Below the pieces are notes generated by a model. The model worked only from the letters and a program-made list of their open reading frames with translations, was not told where the DNA came from and did no database searches. A program made the position numbers and the translations under genes. Of a DNA stretch of 64,000 bases, positions 48,406-57,286 are shown in pieces (positions within the stretch are counted from its first letter, which is position 1; every line of letters begins with the position of its first letter). Source of the DNA: Corynebacterium sp. P4-C1 (GTDB taxonomy: Bacteria; Actinomycetota; Actinomycetes; Mycobacteriales; Mycobacteriaceae); contig NZ_CP129966.1 in NCBI RefSeq assembly GCF_030503595.1, positions 1,364,001-1,428,000 on the forward strand, read 5' to 3'.

Positions 48406-49496
48406 ATTCCTCCCTCGAAGAGGCCGTAGCTGGAAAACATCTCGCGGATAGGGTCAAGGACACGGAACGGGGCGATGCCCATCCTGGACACGCTGTCCCC
48501 CTCCGGGGAATCGCCCAGGGCGGACACGGCATGGCAGCTGTACGGGACAGGGGTGCCGGTCGGCGACTGGGTTTCCAACAGGTTGAGCATCTCCATGGCG
48601 CCGAGGGCGCTCAGCATGCTGCGGATTTCAAAGTGCATGGAGGCGCGGTCCGCCCTGTCGAACCGTTGGTTCGGCGGGTTGGATTCGCGGCGGAAGGAAG
48701 CGCCGTAATTGCTCATGGCGGCCTGCCAGTCCACCGTCTGCCCCTGAATGCCGCCGCTGCCCACCTGGTCGACGTCGGCGAGGCGCTGCAGCATGTCGAA
48801 TTTGGACAGAGTCAGCGCGACCGTGGGCATGTGCTCCGGGGACATCAGGCGCAGAATATTCTGCAGGATCATCGCGGGGTTCTCCCGGCCGACCTCGTTG
48901 GTGGACACGGTGCCCTCGAGCAGTTGCCGGATGCGGTTGACCGCCATCGGGTCGTAGAGGAACACGATGCGGTCGGCGTTGCGGAAGAAACCGAGCTTCG
49001 GGGCGCGCTCCGCAAATCCCTCCTCGCGGAGGTCCTCGCCGGCGACGTCCTGGAGCACCAGGTAGACCTTCTGCCTCACCTTTTCGTTGTCGGCGGGATT
49101 CACACGGACGTGGAATCCCAGGTCGTAGATCAGCGGGCGGTTCTGGTAGGCCTCCGGGTTCGCCGACGGCGGGGTCGGCGGCATGAGCCCCATCTCCTCG
49201 AACAGCGGGGTCTCGTAATTCTCCTCGTAGGTGCGGCGGGTGTATTCGTCAGCGGCGTTGAGGAAGCCGTGGTTCGCCGCCAACATGTCGCGTAGCAGCT
49301 TCACCACGACGGCGATGTAGAGGCTCTTGCCCGAGGAGCGGGCACCGGCCATCGCCACGGTGAGGGTGCCGGAGCGCATCCAGTCCTCCGGAAGCTCGAT
49401 GCCGGGGTGCTGCGGGGCAGTGCCCGCCGGGTCGAGCAGTTCGAAGGTCACCGGGTCTTTCGGCGGGATCAGGTATGCCGGGGGTTGCGCGTTCAC
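48402..49496 (-). CDS. P-loop GTPase of the tubulin-like/vWA operon
   Basis: A 364-residue cytoplasmic NTPase. TVAMAGARSSGKSLYIAVVV is a Walker A/G1 motif (GARSSGKS, residues 51-58). VYLVLQDVAGEDLREEGF supplies a G3-like Asp, and ALTLSKFDMLQ is a G4-like SKxD. The C-terminal part (RVLDPIREMFSSYGLFEGG) is helical. The arrangement resembles the GTPases (DO-GTPase type) encoded next to GAP1 proteins in bacterial conflict operons; I recall this association but could not check it. GTG start overlapping the previous stop (TAGTG). Confidence 0.82.
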   Translation of the reverse strand: MNAQPPAYLIPPKDPVTFELLDPAGTAPQHPGIELPEDWMRSGTLTVAMAGARSSGKSLYIAVVVKLLRDMLAANHGFLNAADEYTRRTYEENYETPLFEEMGLMPPTPPSANPEAYQNRPLIYDLGFHVRVNPADNEKVRQKVYLVLQDVAGEDLREEGFAERAPKLGFFRNADRIVFLYDPMAVNRIRQLLEGTVSTNEVGRENPAMILQNILRLMSPEHMPTVALTLSKFDMLQRLADVDQVGSGGIQGQTVDWQAAMSNYGASFRRESNPPNQRFDRADRASMHFEIRSMLSALGAMEMLNLLETQSPTGTPVPYSCHAVSALGDSPEGDSVSRMGIAPFRVLDPIREMFSSYGLFEGGM

Positions 49497-50443
49497 TAGC
49501 TGTTCACCCCCGCATCAATCGCTCCGCGCAGGTCGTGGATGGCGTCGCGGTAGCCGCGGGCATCGCCTTCGGCGACGGCGCGGTGGAGGCGCTCGTCGAA
49601 AAGCGTGGACGTGACGCCGTGCGCTGTGGCGACGGGGCGGGTCGAGATGACGTGGACTGCGGCGCCGCGGCCCAGCAGGCAGGCCGGCACATCGTCGGAA
49701 ATAGCGATCACGGCGGCCGTCGGGGAGAAATCGGCGGCGCCGAGCTCCCACCCGATGTCGTTGCCGCGCAACGATTCGGTCGTGCCCGCGGGAACCTCGA
49801 GGGTGTCCACGAGTCCGGGCACTTCCCGGCCGGACGAGGTGGTCAGGCGCTTCGCGCAGCGCATTCCCGAGACTGCATTGACCGCGAAGCTGAGCATCGC
49901 GTCCGTCTGGTCGGCGGTGGCGCTACGCAGCATCGAAGCGCTGGAGTCCACGACGATGTGCACAGAATCAGCACCCGGGGAACCCGCCGTTGCCGCGGGC
50001 GTGGTGCTCTCCGAAGCAGTTTCCGCGGACGTGCCGCTGCCGCCAACGGGGCTCACGGGCACGACAGTTCCGGCGTCGCCGGCGATGACGCGCACGCCGG
50101 TGTCCGTGGGGATCAGCGTCAGCGGGGTGAATGTGTCGCGGGCGGCGACCTTGAACGGCGGAAGGTTCAGGTCCACCAGGCCGGAGACGGCGTCGCGCGC
50201 CTGGACGCGGACGTAGAGTTCGGCGCGGTTGCCGAAGACCTCGTTATCGGGCCGGACCTCGATCGTCGCGGGCCCGTTGAGCTCCCGCAGCGCGTAGCGG
50301 TCGCCGGTGCGGGGCAGTTCCGCATCGCCGTTGAAGGCGCGGAAACGGCCGCCGTCGGTGAGCTCCATGACCAAGATGGCGCGGAAAGCATCGGTGGTGA
50401 ACTTGAATTCCTCACCGTGCCCCATGCGTTTTTCAAGAGCCAT
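49496..50443 (-). CDS. Cytoplasmic vWA-like protein
   Basis: A 315-residue protein. The N-terminal 125 residues form a beta-rich domain (RAILVMELTDGGRFRAFNGD, ELYVRVQARDAVSGLVDLNL). A Ser/Thr/Gly linker follows, then a von Willebrand A-like fold from residue 160 (VHIVVDSSASMLRSATADQT) with a perfect MIDAS DxSxS at 166-170 and AVIAISDDVPACLL further on. No signal peptide, so it acts inside. Probably a metal-dependent adaptor for the GTPase encoded next. Starts on the previous stop (TAATG). Confidence 0.82.
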   Translation of the reverse strand: MALEKRMGHGEEFKFTTDAFRAILVMELTDGGRFRAFNGDAELPRTGDRYALRELNGPATIEVRPDNEVFGNRAELYVRVQARDAVSGLVDLNLPPFKVAARDTFTPLTLIPTDTGVRVIAGDAGTVVPVSPVGGSGTSAETASESTTPAATAGSPGADSVHIVVDSSASMLRSATADQTDAMLSFAVNAVSGMRCAKRLTTSSGREVPGLVDTLEVPAGTTESLRGNDIGWELGAADFSPTAAVIAISDDVPACLLGRGAAVHVISTRPVATAHGVTSTLFDERLHRAVAEGDARGYRDAIHDLRGAIDAGVNS

Positions 50444-52251
50444 TAGTGCTCTCCTTTCTGGTTTGCCGGACCGCGGGTGTTCTGCACCAGCCTCTGAATC
50501 ACCCGGCTCAGGAACTGTTCGGTGCGCTCGACACGCAGCTCCGCGAATGCCGCGGGCAGGACGCTGACAGCCTGCGCGGCTAGCGCGGTGTCGCGCTGGT
50601 TCTCCGGGGCGGTGGCGAAGAAGTCCTCCCACGCCCGGCGCGCCACGGCATCCACGTTGGGCTGGTTGGGAACGGCACGTGCGGCGATGCGGTTCGCCAG
50701 CGCCACGAGGTCGTGGATGACCTCCGTGCGCCGCTGAGCATCCGCGGTGATCACCGGGTAGCGCAACTGGTTGAACGCGGCGGTGGCCAGGGCCGCGCCG
50801 ATGAGGTAGCAGGCGGTGTCGGCGCCGAGCTTCTCCACACCGGGGTGGCCGGCGTAGCGCAGCTGCTGGCTGATCTTCCCGTCGCCGAGTTTCTCCAGCA
50901 GTTCGGTGATGTCGTCGCCGGCGAAGAGGCTTTCAAGCTGTTTGTTGGCTACCAGGCTGACCAGTCCCGCGGCGGCGGAATCCGGCGCGAGGTTCAGGTT
51001 GCCGCCCTGCATGACGTCCACGATGGGGCCTTCGAGGTTGCCCAGGCTGCCCAGTCCGTCGACGAGCATGTCGCGGTCGAATGCGCCGATGGCTTCGGCA
51101 TCGGTGACGTACTGGATAAGCAGCGGCCCGTCGCTCTCCCAGTTCTGCAGCGTCTCGTAGACGGAGCCGCGGAGCTCGTCGAGGCGGGTTTCGTCGATAA
51201 GCTCCTTGTTGATCAGCGTCGGGTACTCCTCGCCGACGAATTCATTCGGCTCGGTGATGTCGATGGCCAGCTGGTTCAGCTCGGGCTCGATGCTCTTGCG
51301 ACGGTGCGCGAGCGCGAGCTGGGCGAGTCCCGCGCCGAAGCCGCCGTGCACGTCATCGAGGGCGGCGAGCTTGTCGACGGCCTCCGCCGCCCCACTCCCC
51401 GACCGGTACAGTTCCTCGGTCATGCGCGACCATTCGGTCCGCGGTGCCGCCCCGGCGTCTTTTTCCGGGTCGATGACGGTGAAGGCCGGGTTGGCGGCGA
51501 ACAGTTCCGCGTCCTCGACTGGGCCCGCCAGTAGCGCGGCGTAGCCCTGCTGGTTTGAGGCCCATTTCGCAGCATCGACGGAACGGGCGCGCTCGAAGGT
51601 GCTCACGCGCAGCGCCCGGCGCGCGGCCTGCGGCGTCATGGTCGTGGACACGGCATAGATCCAGAAGGCGGCCTGCGTGTCCGAGGTGGTGACCAGCACC
51701 GGAATAGTATCCGGGTCTTCCAGCGCCTGCTGGATCGCGTACACGACGCCGCGGCGGTCGCCTTGGAGCTCGCAGATGAGCTTCCACAGGTTCTCCACGT
51801 CGGGCAGCGGGCCGCGGGCAGGCTCGGCGAGGTTGCCGTCCAACTGCACCGAGTTGACCACCGGGGCGCGGAACGGCGCGGCCAGGTCCGGGGAACGGAA
51901 CAGCGCGATCGGGTACTGGGCGGCGAGCGGCTGCTGCGGTGCGTGGTCCACCACGCCGTGGGTGAACACGTTGCCCGGGCGGCCCGTCGCGTCCTTACCC
52001 GCCGGAACGGACTGCACGTACACGCCGTTGCGCGCGTCCGGGATGTACTCGAAGCGGCGCGGCAGGGCTTCGATCTCCTCGCCGCCGATGAACTCGTTGA
52101 CCTCCTGGATCGGGGTCAGCGAGATCGCGGCGGCCGAGCGGATCAGCTCGATGTCGTTCGGGTCCGCGTTGACGGTCGGCCCGATGGACCAGCCGCCGGA
52201 GCTGGACGTGTTGGAAAAGGACGCGTAGGTCGCGTGCGCGAAACGTGCCAT
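50443..52251 (-). CDS. GTPase-associated protein 1 (GAP1)-like protein
   Basis: A 602-residue soluble protein. The N-terminus (FAHATYASFSNTSSSGGWSI) fits the GAP1 N-terminal pattern, and the middle part (PDVENLWKLICELQGDRRGV, TMTPQAARRALRVSTFERAR) fits the GAP1 middle domain. The last 300 residues are helical. GAP1 proteins are named for genomic coupling to GTPases; no activity is established that I know of. Here the GTPase is two genes downstream. It overlaps the preceding stop by one base. A dispersed 11-mer at 51192 is read as ELIDE. Confidence 0.72.
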   Translation of the reverse strand: MARFAHATYASFSNTSSSGGWSIGPTVNADPNDIELIRSAAAISLTPIQEVNEFIGGEEIEALPRRFEYIPDARNGVYVQSVPAGKDATGRPGNVFTHGVVDHAPQQPLAAQYPIALFRSPDLAAPFRAPVVNSVQLDGNLAEPARGPLPDVENLWKLICELQGDRRGVVYAIQQALEDPDTIPVLVTTSDTQAAFWIYAVSTTMTPQAARRALRVSTFERARSVDAAKWASNQQGYAALLAGPVEDAELFAANPAFTVIDPEKDAGAAPRTEWSRMTEELYRSGSGAAEAVDKLAALDDVHGGFGAGLAQLALAHRRKSIEPELNQLAIDITEPNEFVGEEYPTLINKELIDETRLDELRGSVYETLQNWESDGPLLIQYVTDAEAIGAFDRDMLVDGLGSLGNLEGPIVDVMQGGNLNLAPDSAAAGLVSLVANKQLESLFAGDDITELLEKLGDGKISQQLRYAGHPGVEKLGADTACYLIGAALATAAFNQLRYPVITADAQRRTEVIHDLVALANRIAARAVPNQPNVDAVARRAWEDFFATAPENQRDTALAAQAVSVLPAAFAELRVERTEQFLSRVIQRLVQNTRGPANQKGEH

Positions 52252-54431
52252 CAGTGCATTCCTCCGGGCTGCTGGAAGTTATTCATGAACCACAGCGACA
52301 CCACATTCGGGTCCCGCAGGGCCACCTCGGATTCCCCGTCTTCGGGAGCATCCGCCATGAACAGGCGGAGCCACCCGTAGCCGCGGGAGACGAGCTCGGG
52401 GTCGACGCGCCAGTACTCGAAGCCGGGGGTGCCCGGCGCGAGGTTGTCCGGGTACAGGTGGTCCGAGGTCATGATCGGTTTGTAGTCCTCGACGTGGCCA
52501 CCGTTGATCTTGCTCACGCGGACAGGCTCGCCGTCGTTCGGCTCGAGTGGCAGGCGCTCCGGGTGGTAGCGCAGGGTGAAGCGGCGGTGCCGGGTCTCCT
52601 CGTTCTCCGCGTTGACGAAGAGGTAGAGGCCGTTGTCCGGGCCCGGTGTGAGCATGTAGCGGAAGTGGCGCAGCCCGCGGTACGGGATGATCGTGGCTCC
52701 GCCCCACTCGCGCAGGCCCGCGTGCATGCGGCTGGGAATGAGCACCACATCGCGGGCGCCGCGCATGTGCACGCGCATTCCGCCCTCGCTGCGGTATTCC
52801 TCTTCGTCGATGGTGGCCATCGGTTTGGCGTCGCCGCGGCGCGGGTCGATCTGGCTGCCCTGGCCCGGCTCTGCCAGGAAGGCGGCCACTTCGTGGGCCT
52901 GCTCCGGCCAACCAAAGGTGATCAACTGGGCGATCACGCGCTCCTCAATACGGGCGGAGGGGATGCCGCCCACGCGCACGAAGCTTGACGACGTACCGAC
53001 GCGCGCCTTGTTGCCCACCACGCTGACCGGGGTGATGGCGATGGAGTACCAGTCGTCGGGCCACGCGAAATCGGCGGCGTCTTTCGCCTCGGCGATGTCG
53101 TTGACCCAGGCGGCCAGCGGCAGGCCGAAGCCTTCCAGTTGGTCGGTCTCGACGACCTTGTCGGATAGGCCCTCCGCGGGCAGGTCGCGGGTGCGGTAGA
53201 TGCGCACCTCTCCGGAATTGGGCAGCTCCCACTGGACGGTGAACAGGCCGTTGCCCACCGACTGGTCCAGGTGGACGTCCGCGTGGACCTCGACCACCTC
53301 GGCGGTGATGTCGATGGTGAATACCTCGGAGTGGGCGCTTCGCTCCACATTCCCGTTGACGTTGACCTCGCGCACCGCCTGCACCGCGTAGGTCAGGCCG
53401 CGCTGCGGCGGTGTCCACCGGAAGCCGTTGACGTTGCGGCTGGACTGGCTGACCTCGTGCGCGCGGCGCGTGAGGCGGCGCCGTTCTTCCTCCGGCGCGA
53501 TGTAGACGTTCACGCGGTCAGTGTGCCGGAATTCCTCCCACTTGCCGCTGACCTCGCTGCCGTCGAAGTTGAGCTCGATGTGTTCCACCGGGCGGACGTA
53601 GACATCGGCACCGACGAGCTTCGGCTGGTTGCGCAGAGCATCGAGCTCGTTCGACCCCTCGTTCAGCCACACCTGGTAGTAGCGGTAGGAAAAAGACAGC
53701 GGGTCAGCGTCGTCGAAGAACGTGCCGCTCGTCGTGGTGCGCAGGATGCCTTCGGCCGGGTCGCGGTCGAAGACTTCCTCGTCGCTGACCACACGGAAGA
53801 TCTGCACTGGCTGCGCGTCGTAGTCCTCCGGCAGGGCCCACCTGACGTGGATCGCGCCCTCGTCGTTCAGTTTCGCGCGCACGGCACCACCGGAGATGAC
53901 CGTGAGATCCTCCAGCAGGTCCAGTTCCTCGAAATCGTCCTCGGCCAGGTCCAGCGGCTGAGCCGTCTCCCGCGGCGGAACCGGCTGGGGTGCCGGCTGC
54001 TGGACTGGCTCGGTACGGAAGTGCTGCGCGGGCTGTCCCTCCGGCTTGACGTGGCGCGGCGCGGAGGCCTGCTCAGGCTGCGGCGGCGTTTGTGACTGTG
54101 GCTGTGACTGGGCTTGTGCTTGCGCCAGCCGCTCCGGTTCGGGCTGTTGCGGGCGGGGCTGCTGTGGCTGCTGCGCGGCCGGCGCGCCGCCGGGATTCTG
54201 CGGCAACGGCTGACTCGGAGTGACCAGGTCGGGGCTAAGTGGGGTCTGCAGGGGCAGGCCGGCACCGTCGAGCATGACCAGCAGGTCGAGCGCTTCCGCC
54301 CACACACGGGTGTGGGGGTTGGACTCGCCGTAGACGAGGTGCTGGATCAGCTCTTCCTCGCTCGGCACAGGCAGGCCGGTTTGCTGCTGGACGGCGGCGC
54401 GCCACGTGGCTGCCATCTCTGGAAGCGACAT
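52251..54431 (-). CDS. Large protein with Gln/Pro linker and Fn3-like domains
   Basis: A 726-residue protein without signal peptide or TM. Residues 1-65 are helical (SLPEMAATWRAAVQQQTGLP). Residues 70-165 are Pro/Gln-rich. From 175 on there are at least three beta-sandwich-like repeats of fibronectin III style, each with a VRWALPEDYDAQPVQIFR or VQWELPNSGEVRIYRTRD type strand. Then comes a C-terminal domain (GGMRVHMRGARDVVLIPSRM, HFRYMLTPGPDNGLYLFVNA). It looks like an intracellular scaffold. The Fn3 call is by pattern. Starts on the stop of the previous gene. Confidence 0.72.
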   Translation of the reverse strand: MSLPEMAATWRAAVQQQTGLPVPSEEELIQHLVYGESNPHTRVWAEALDLLVMLDGAGLPLQTPLSPDLVTPSQPLPQNPGGAPAAQQPQQPRPQQPEPERLAQAQAQSQPQSQTPPQPEQASAPRHVKPEGQPAQHFRTEPVQQPAPQPVPPRETAQPLDLAEDDFEELDLLEDLTVISGGAVRAKLNDEGAIHVRWALPEDYDAQPVQIFRVVSDEEVFDRDPAEGILRTTTSGTFFDDADPLSFSYRYYQVWLNEGSNELDALRNQPKLVGADVYVRPVEHIELNFDGSEVSGKWEEFRHTDRVNVYIAPEEERRRLTRRAHEVSQSSRNVNGFRWTPPQRGLTYAVQAVREVNVNGNVERSAHSEVFTIDITAEVVEVHADVHLDQSVGNGLFTVQWELPNSGEVRIYRTRDLPAEGLSDKVVETDQLEGFGLPLAAWVNDIAEAKDAADFAWPDDWYSIAITPVSVVGNKARVGTSSSFVRVGGIPSARIEERVIAQLITFGWPEQAHEVAAFLAEPGQGSQIDPRRGDAKPMATIDEEEYRSEGGMRVHMRGARDVVLIPSRMHAGLREWGGATIIPYRGLRHFRYMLTPGPDNGLYLFVNAENEETRHRRFTLRYHPERLPLEPNDGEPVRVSKINGGHVEDYKPIMTSDHLYPDNLAPGTPGFEYWRVDPELVSRGYGWLRLFMADAPEDGESEVALRDPNVVSLWFMNNFQQPGGMH

Positions 54432-57286
54432 TAAATATCACCTTCACCGGGGAAGTCGACGGCTGAGGAACCGTCCGGGCCCGGGGTCCACCGGGAAGAC
54501 ACTCCAGTGGAGTGACCCTCCGCCGCGGGCATCTCACGTCCTGTGCCGTAGTTGTCTTCGACATAACCGGAACCAGGCAGGACGATGTCGTCGCTGTGGT
54601 CGGTGGCTGCGCTGCCGGCGGAGGACAGCGTGATGTCCTGGGCCTGCGCATTGCCGCCGACCTGGACGAGCACCTCCGTGCGGCCGATCGGGTCGCGCGG
54701 GCTGGAAGACACGCGGTGGATGCTCAGGTCTCCGTCCACCGCTGAGGCGGCGCGGCCGCGGCTGGCGGACGCCAGGAAGTGGCTGCTGAAGGTGCCGTGC
54801 GCGGCGTCGCCAAGCAGCTCGCCTTCGAGCGCGCGGGCATGGCCGCTGTCACCGGAGGACACAGTGCCCAGCAGCTGCCCGCTGAACGGGTTGTTGCTGG
54901 CGCGCAGCTCCTCGGCCACCGGCCGCCACTTGTCGCCGGTGCGGTCGCTGGAGGAGAACTCCGGCGAAGTGACGTAACGCGCGATGCGGTCCAGCGGCGA
55001 GCTCGAGTGCTTGCCACGCTGGGCGGACAGGTACTCCCACCGGTCGTCGTTGCCCGGCTGGAACAACTCACCGTAAGCGCGGGTCAGGCCCGCGGAGACA
55101 GCGTCGCCCAACCAGCCCTCGTGGTAGAGGCCGTTCTTGTAATGCGCCACTACATTCGACACGGCGCCCGCCTCCGGGGCCGCGTCGGCGAAGACCACGT
55201 TGCGCGGCATGCGGTTGCTGGGCTGTGCGGCGATATTGCGCTCCGTCTTCACGCGGCCGAACGGGCGGTTGACCAGTTCGCCGAGCAGCTGGGTGACGGA
55301 GAGGAACTGCGGGTACGCCTCCTCGAGCCGCACCAACGACACCTCGGCGTTGCGGAGCGTCTGCTGGGCTGCCTCGATCCGTGCGCGCTGCCCCTTCCGC
55401 AGATTTGCCAGCTGCACCTGGTCGCGAGTTTCAAAACTGACCTGCAGCAGGAAGAAGATGAGCCAGATGAACACCCAGATGCCGAACATCCACGCCAAGG
55501 TAGAGCCGGAAGCATTGTTGAGGTTCTGCACCCACCACATCTGCGAGAACACCAGGTCGGTGAAGGAGCCCTCGCCGCTAGCGACCTTGTCCTGGGCGTT
55601 CTTCATCACCAAGTGGCCGATCAGCCAGAAGATCAGGAAGAAGAACAGCGACGTGGTGGTCACCCACCCCAGGAAACGGCACGTGCGGGCAGCGGCACCG
55701 GTCTCCGGGGCCTTCACGCCCCGGCTGAGGCGCTCGAGTTCCGCACGCGCGGCGGCGACCTGCTGCTCGCATTGGACACGGATATTGCGCAGCTCGTCAC
55801 CGATATAGCGGGCGAAGCTGCCCCGCTCCGTGCTCCTCCACCGCTCGAAATCGTTGTGGAGCTTGCCGGTGTCGAAGACGCCGTTGGTGTCGGCGGAATT
55901 CAGGCGCTGCTCATACGTGGCGATCGCTTCCGGGTCGTACGGGGCGAGGGAATCGGCGCCCATGACGTCGCGGAGACTCGGGTCGTCGATACGCATCGCC
56001 TGCTCGGGCGCCGGAATAACGTCGCGGGCGCTCGCGGCGACAGTCACGTGGTCGGAGGCGAGTTGGCGCACCACCTGCGGGGTGGCGGAATCGCGCGCCA
56101 TCGGGGCCAGCGGACGCGGCTTGGCGTCCAGCATGGTCAGCGCGAAATTCTTGTAGCCGTTCCACATCGGCTGCATCTCGGCCGCGACTTTATTTCGGTC
56201 GATCTGCTGCGCTTCCTGCGAAATCTGAGCCGGGGCGCCCTGCAGGTTGCGCATGCTGCCGATGACAGCGGAGGAATCCGCGCCGTAGACCCTCTGCAGG
56301 CTCGCAGAAATCTGGTCGGAGGCACCGCCGCGCAGATCGTTGAAGGAATTGGCCGGGGTGTTGATCAGCGTCTTCCACCACACACCCCGCAGCTCGCGGG
56401 ACGCTTCCTTGTTGCTCAGTTCGCGGTCGCGGTCGGTCTTCGCCGCCACGCGCTTGGGCATGAGGCCGTCGCGGTACAGGCCGAGGAATTCATCGGCCGC
56501 GGCGCGGGAGAACTGCTCGCGGTTTTGCGGGTGCTCCACCACAGCCGTGCCGCCGTCGGCGCGATACAGGCGCGGAGTCGGATTGACCTCCGTGTCGAAC
56601 AGGGCCTGGCGCAGCTGGTTCTGCACCTCCTCTCCGTCGACACGGCGGAAGTAGGCGCGGGTGAGACGGAAGTGGATCGGCGAGGCGGTGCCGCGCAGCT
56701 GCTCCACCGGGCACTCGGACGCGCCGTCCCACAGGCCGAACAGGGAGCACAAGGTCGTGGCCACCAAGAGGGTGAAGGTGTTCTCGCGCTCTCCGGCGGA
56801 CACCGGCACCGAGTGGTCGGACGGCGCGTCCGATTCCTCAGGGGCGATGAACAGATTCACGTAACCGCGGACAATGTCCACCTCTGGCGAGGTCGACTCC
56901 CCCGCCCGGCCGGCGAGCACGTTGACGGGCAGCGGGTTGAGCTCCGCCACGGTGTCCGCCACCACTTGGAGGTCCATTTCGCGGATGTTGTCCTCACCGT
57001 TTTGAGCGTTGACCACGCACAGCGCGAAGCGCTCGTTGTAGCCGCTCGCCAGCAGGCGCGCGAAGCTGTCGGTGGTGGACGGGGTGCCGTCCACGCGGCC
57101 GTCGATAAGCAGCGCATGATCCATTGGCCCGGTGAAGGCGTCCAGGTCGACCCAGATCGCGCGGCCGATCAGGTGCAGCGCCTCCAGGTCCTGAAGTGCT
57201 TGGCGGAGAGCGGCGCCGAAGCGCCCGCGCCCCACGAAGATGGGCACGCACGCCTGCACGGCGGTGCCCCCGAAGCGGTCAGCCAT
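54431..57286 (-). CDS. Two-TM protein with large cytoplasmic domains
   Basis: A 951-residue protein. The N-terminal 330 residues form a globular domain (VQACVPIFVGRGRFGAALRQ, AIWVDLDAFTGPMDHALLID) that may be a degenerate tubulin- or Rossmann-like partner of the next protein. A helical region follows (ELRNIRVQCEQQVAAARAEL), then two TM helices near 543-565 (TTSLFFFLIFWLIGHLVM) and 593-615 (MFGIWVFIWLIFFLLQVSF), a coiled segment, and a Ser/Gly-rich C-terminal third ending AVDFPGEGDI. Similar ends (PGEDDI) occur on the tubulin-like protein. Function unknown; likely the membrane-anchored core. Confidence 0.72.
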   Translation of the reverse strand: MADRFGGTAVQACVPIFVGRGRFGAALRQALQDLEALHLIGRAIWVDLDAFTGPMDHALLIDGRVDGTPSTTDSFARLLASGYNERFALCVVNAQNGEDNIREMDLQVVADTVAELNPLPVNVLAGRAGESTSPEVDIVRGYVNLFIAPEESDAPSDHSVPVSAGERENTFTLLVATTLCSLFGLWDGASECPVEQLRGTASPIHFRLTRAYFRRVDGEEVQNQLRQALFDTEVNPTPRLYRADGGTAVVEHPQNREQFSRAAADEFLGLYRDGLMPKRVAAKTDRDRELSNKEASRELRGVWWKTLINTPANSFNDLRGGASDQISASLQRVYGADSSAVIGSMRNLQGAPAQISQEAQQIDRNKVAAEMQPMWNGYKNFALTMLDAKPRPLAPMARDSATPQVVRQLASDHVTVAASARDVIPAPEQAMRIDDPSLRDVMGADSLAPYDPEAIATYEQRLNSADTNGVFDTGKLHNDFERWRSTERGSFARYIGDELRNIRVQCEQQVAAARAELERLSRGVKAPETGAAARTCRFLGWVTTTSLFFFLIFWLIGHLVMKNAQDKVASGEGSFTDLVFSQMWWVQNLNNASGSTLAWMFGIWVFIWLIFFLLQVSFETRDQVQLANLRKGQRARIEAAQQTLRNAEVSLVRLEEAYPQFLSVTQLLGELVNRPFGRVKTERNIAAQPSNRMPRNVVFADAAPEAGAVSNVVAHYKNGLYHEGWLGDAVSAGLTRAYGELFQPGNDDRWEYLSAQRGKHSSSPLDRIARYVTSPEFSSSDRTGDKWRPVAEELRASNNPFSGQLLGTVSSGDSGHARALEGELLGDAAHGTFSSHFLASASRGRAASAVDGDLSIHRVSSSPRDPIGRTEVLVQVGGNAQAQDITLSSAGSAATDHSDDIVLPGSGYVEDNYGTGREMPAAEGHSTGVSSRWTPGPDGSSAVDFPGEGDI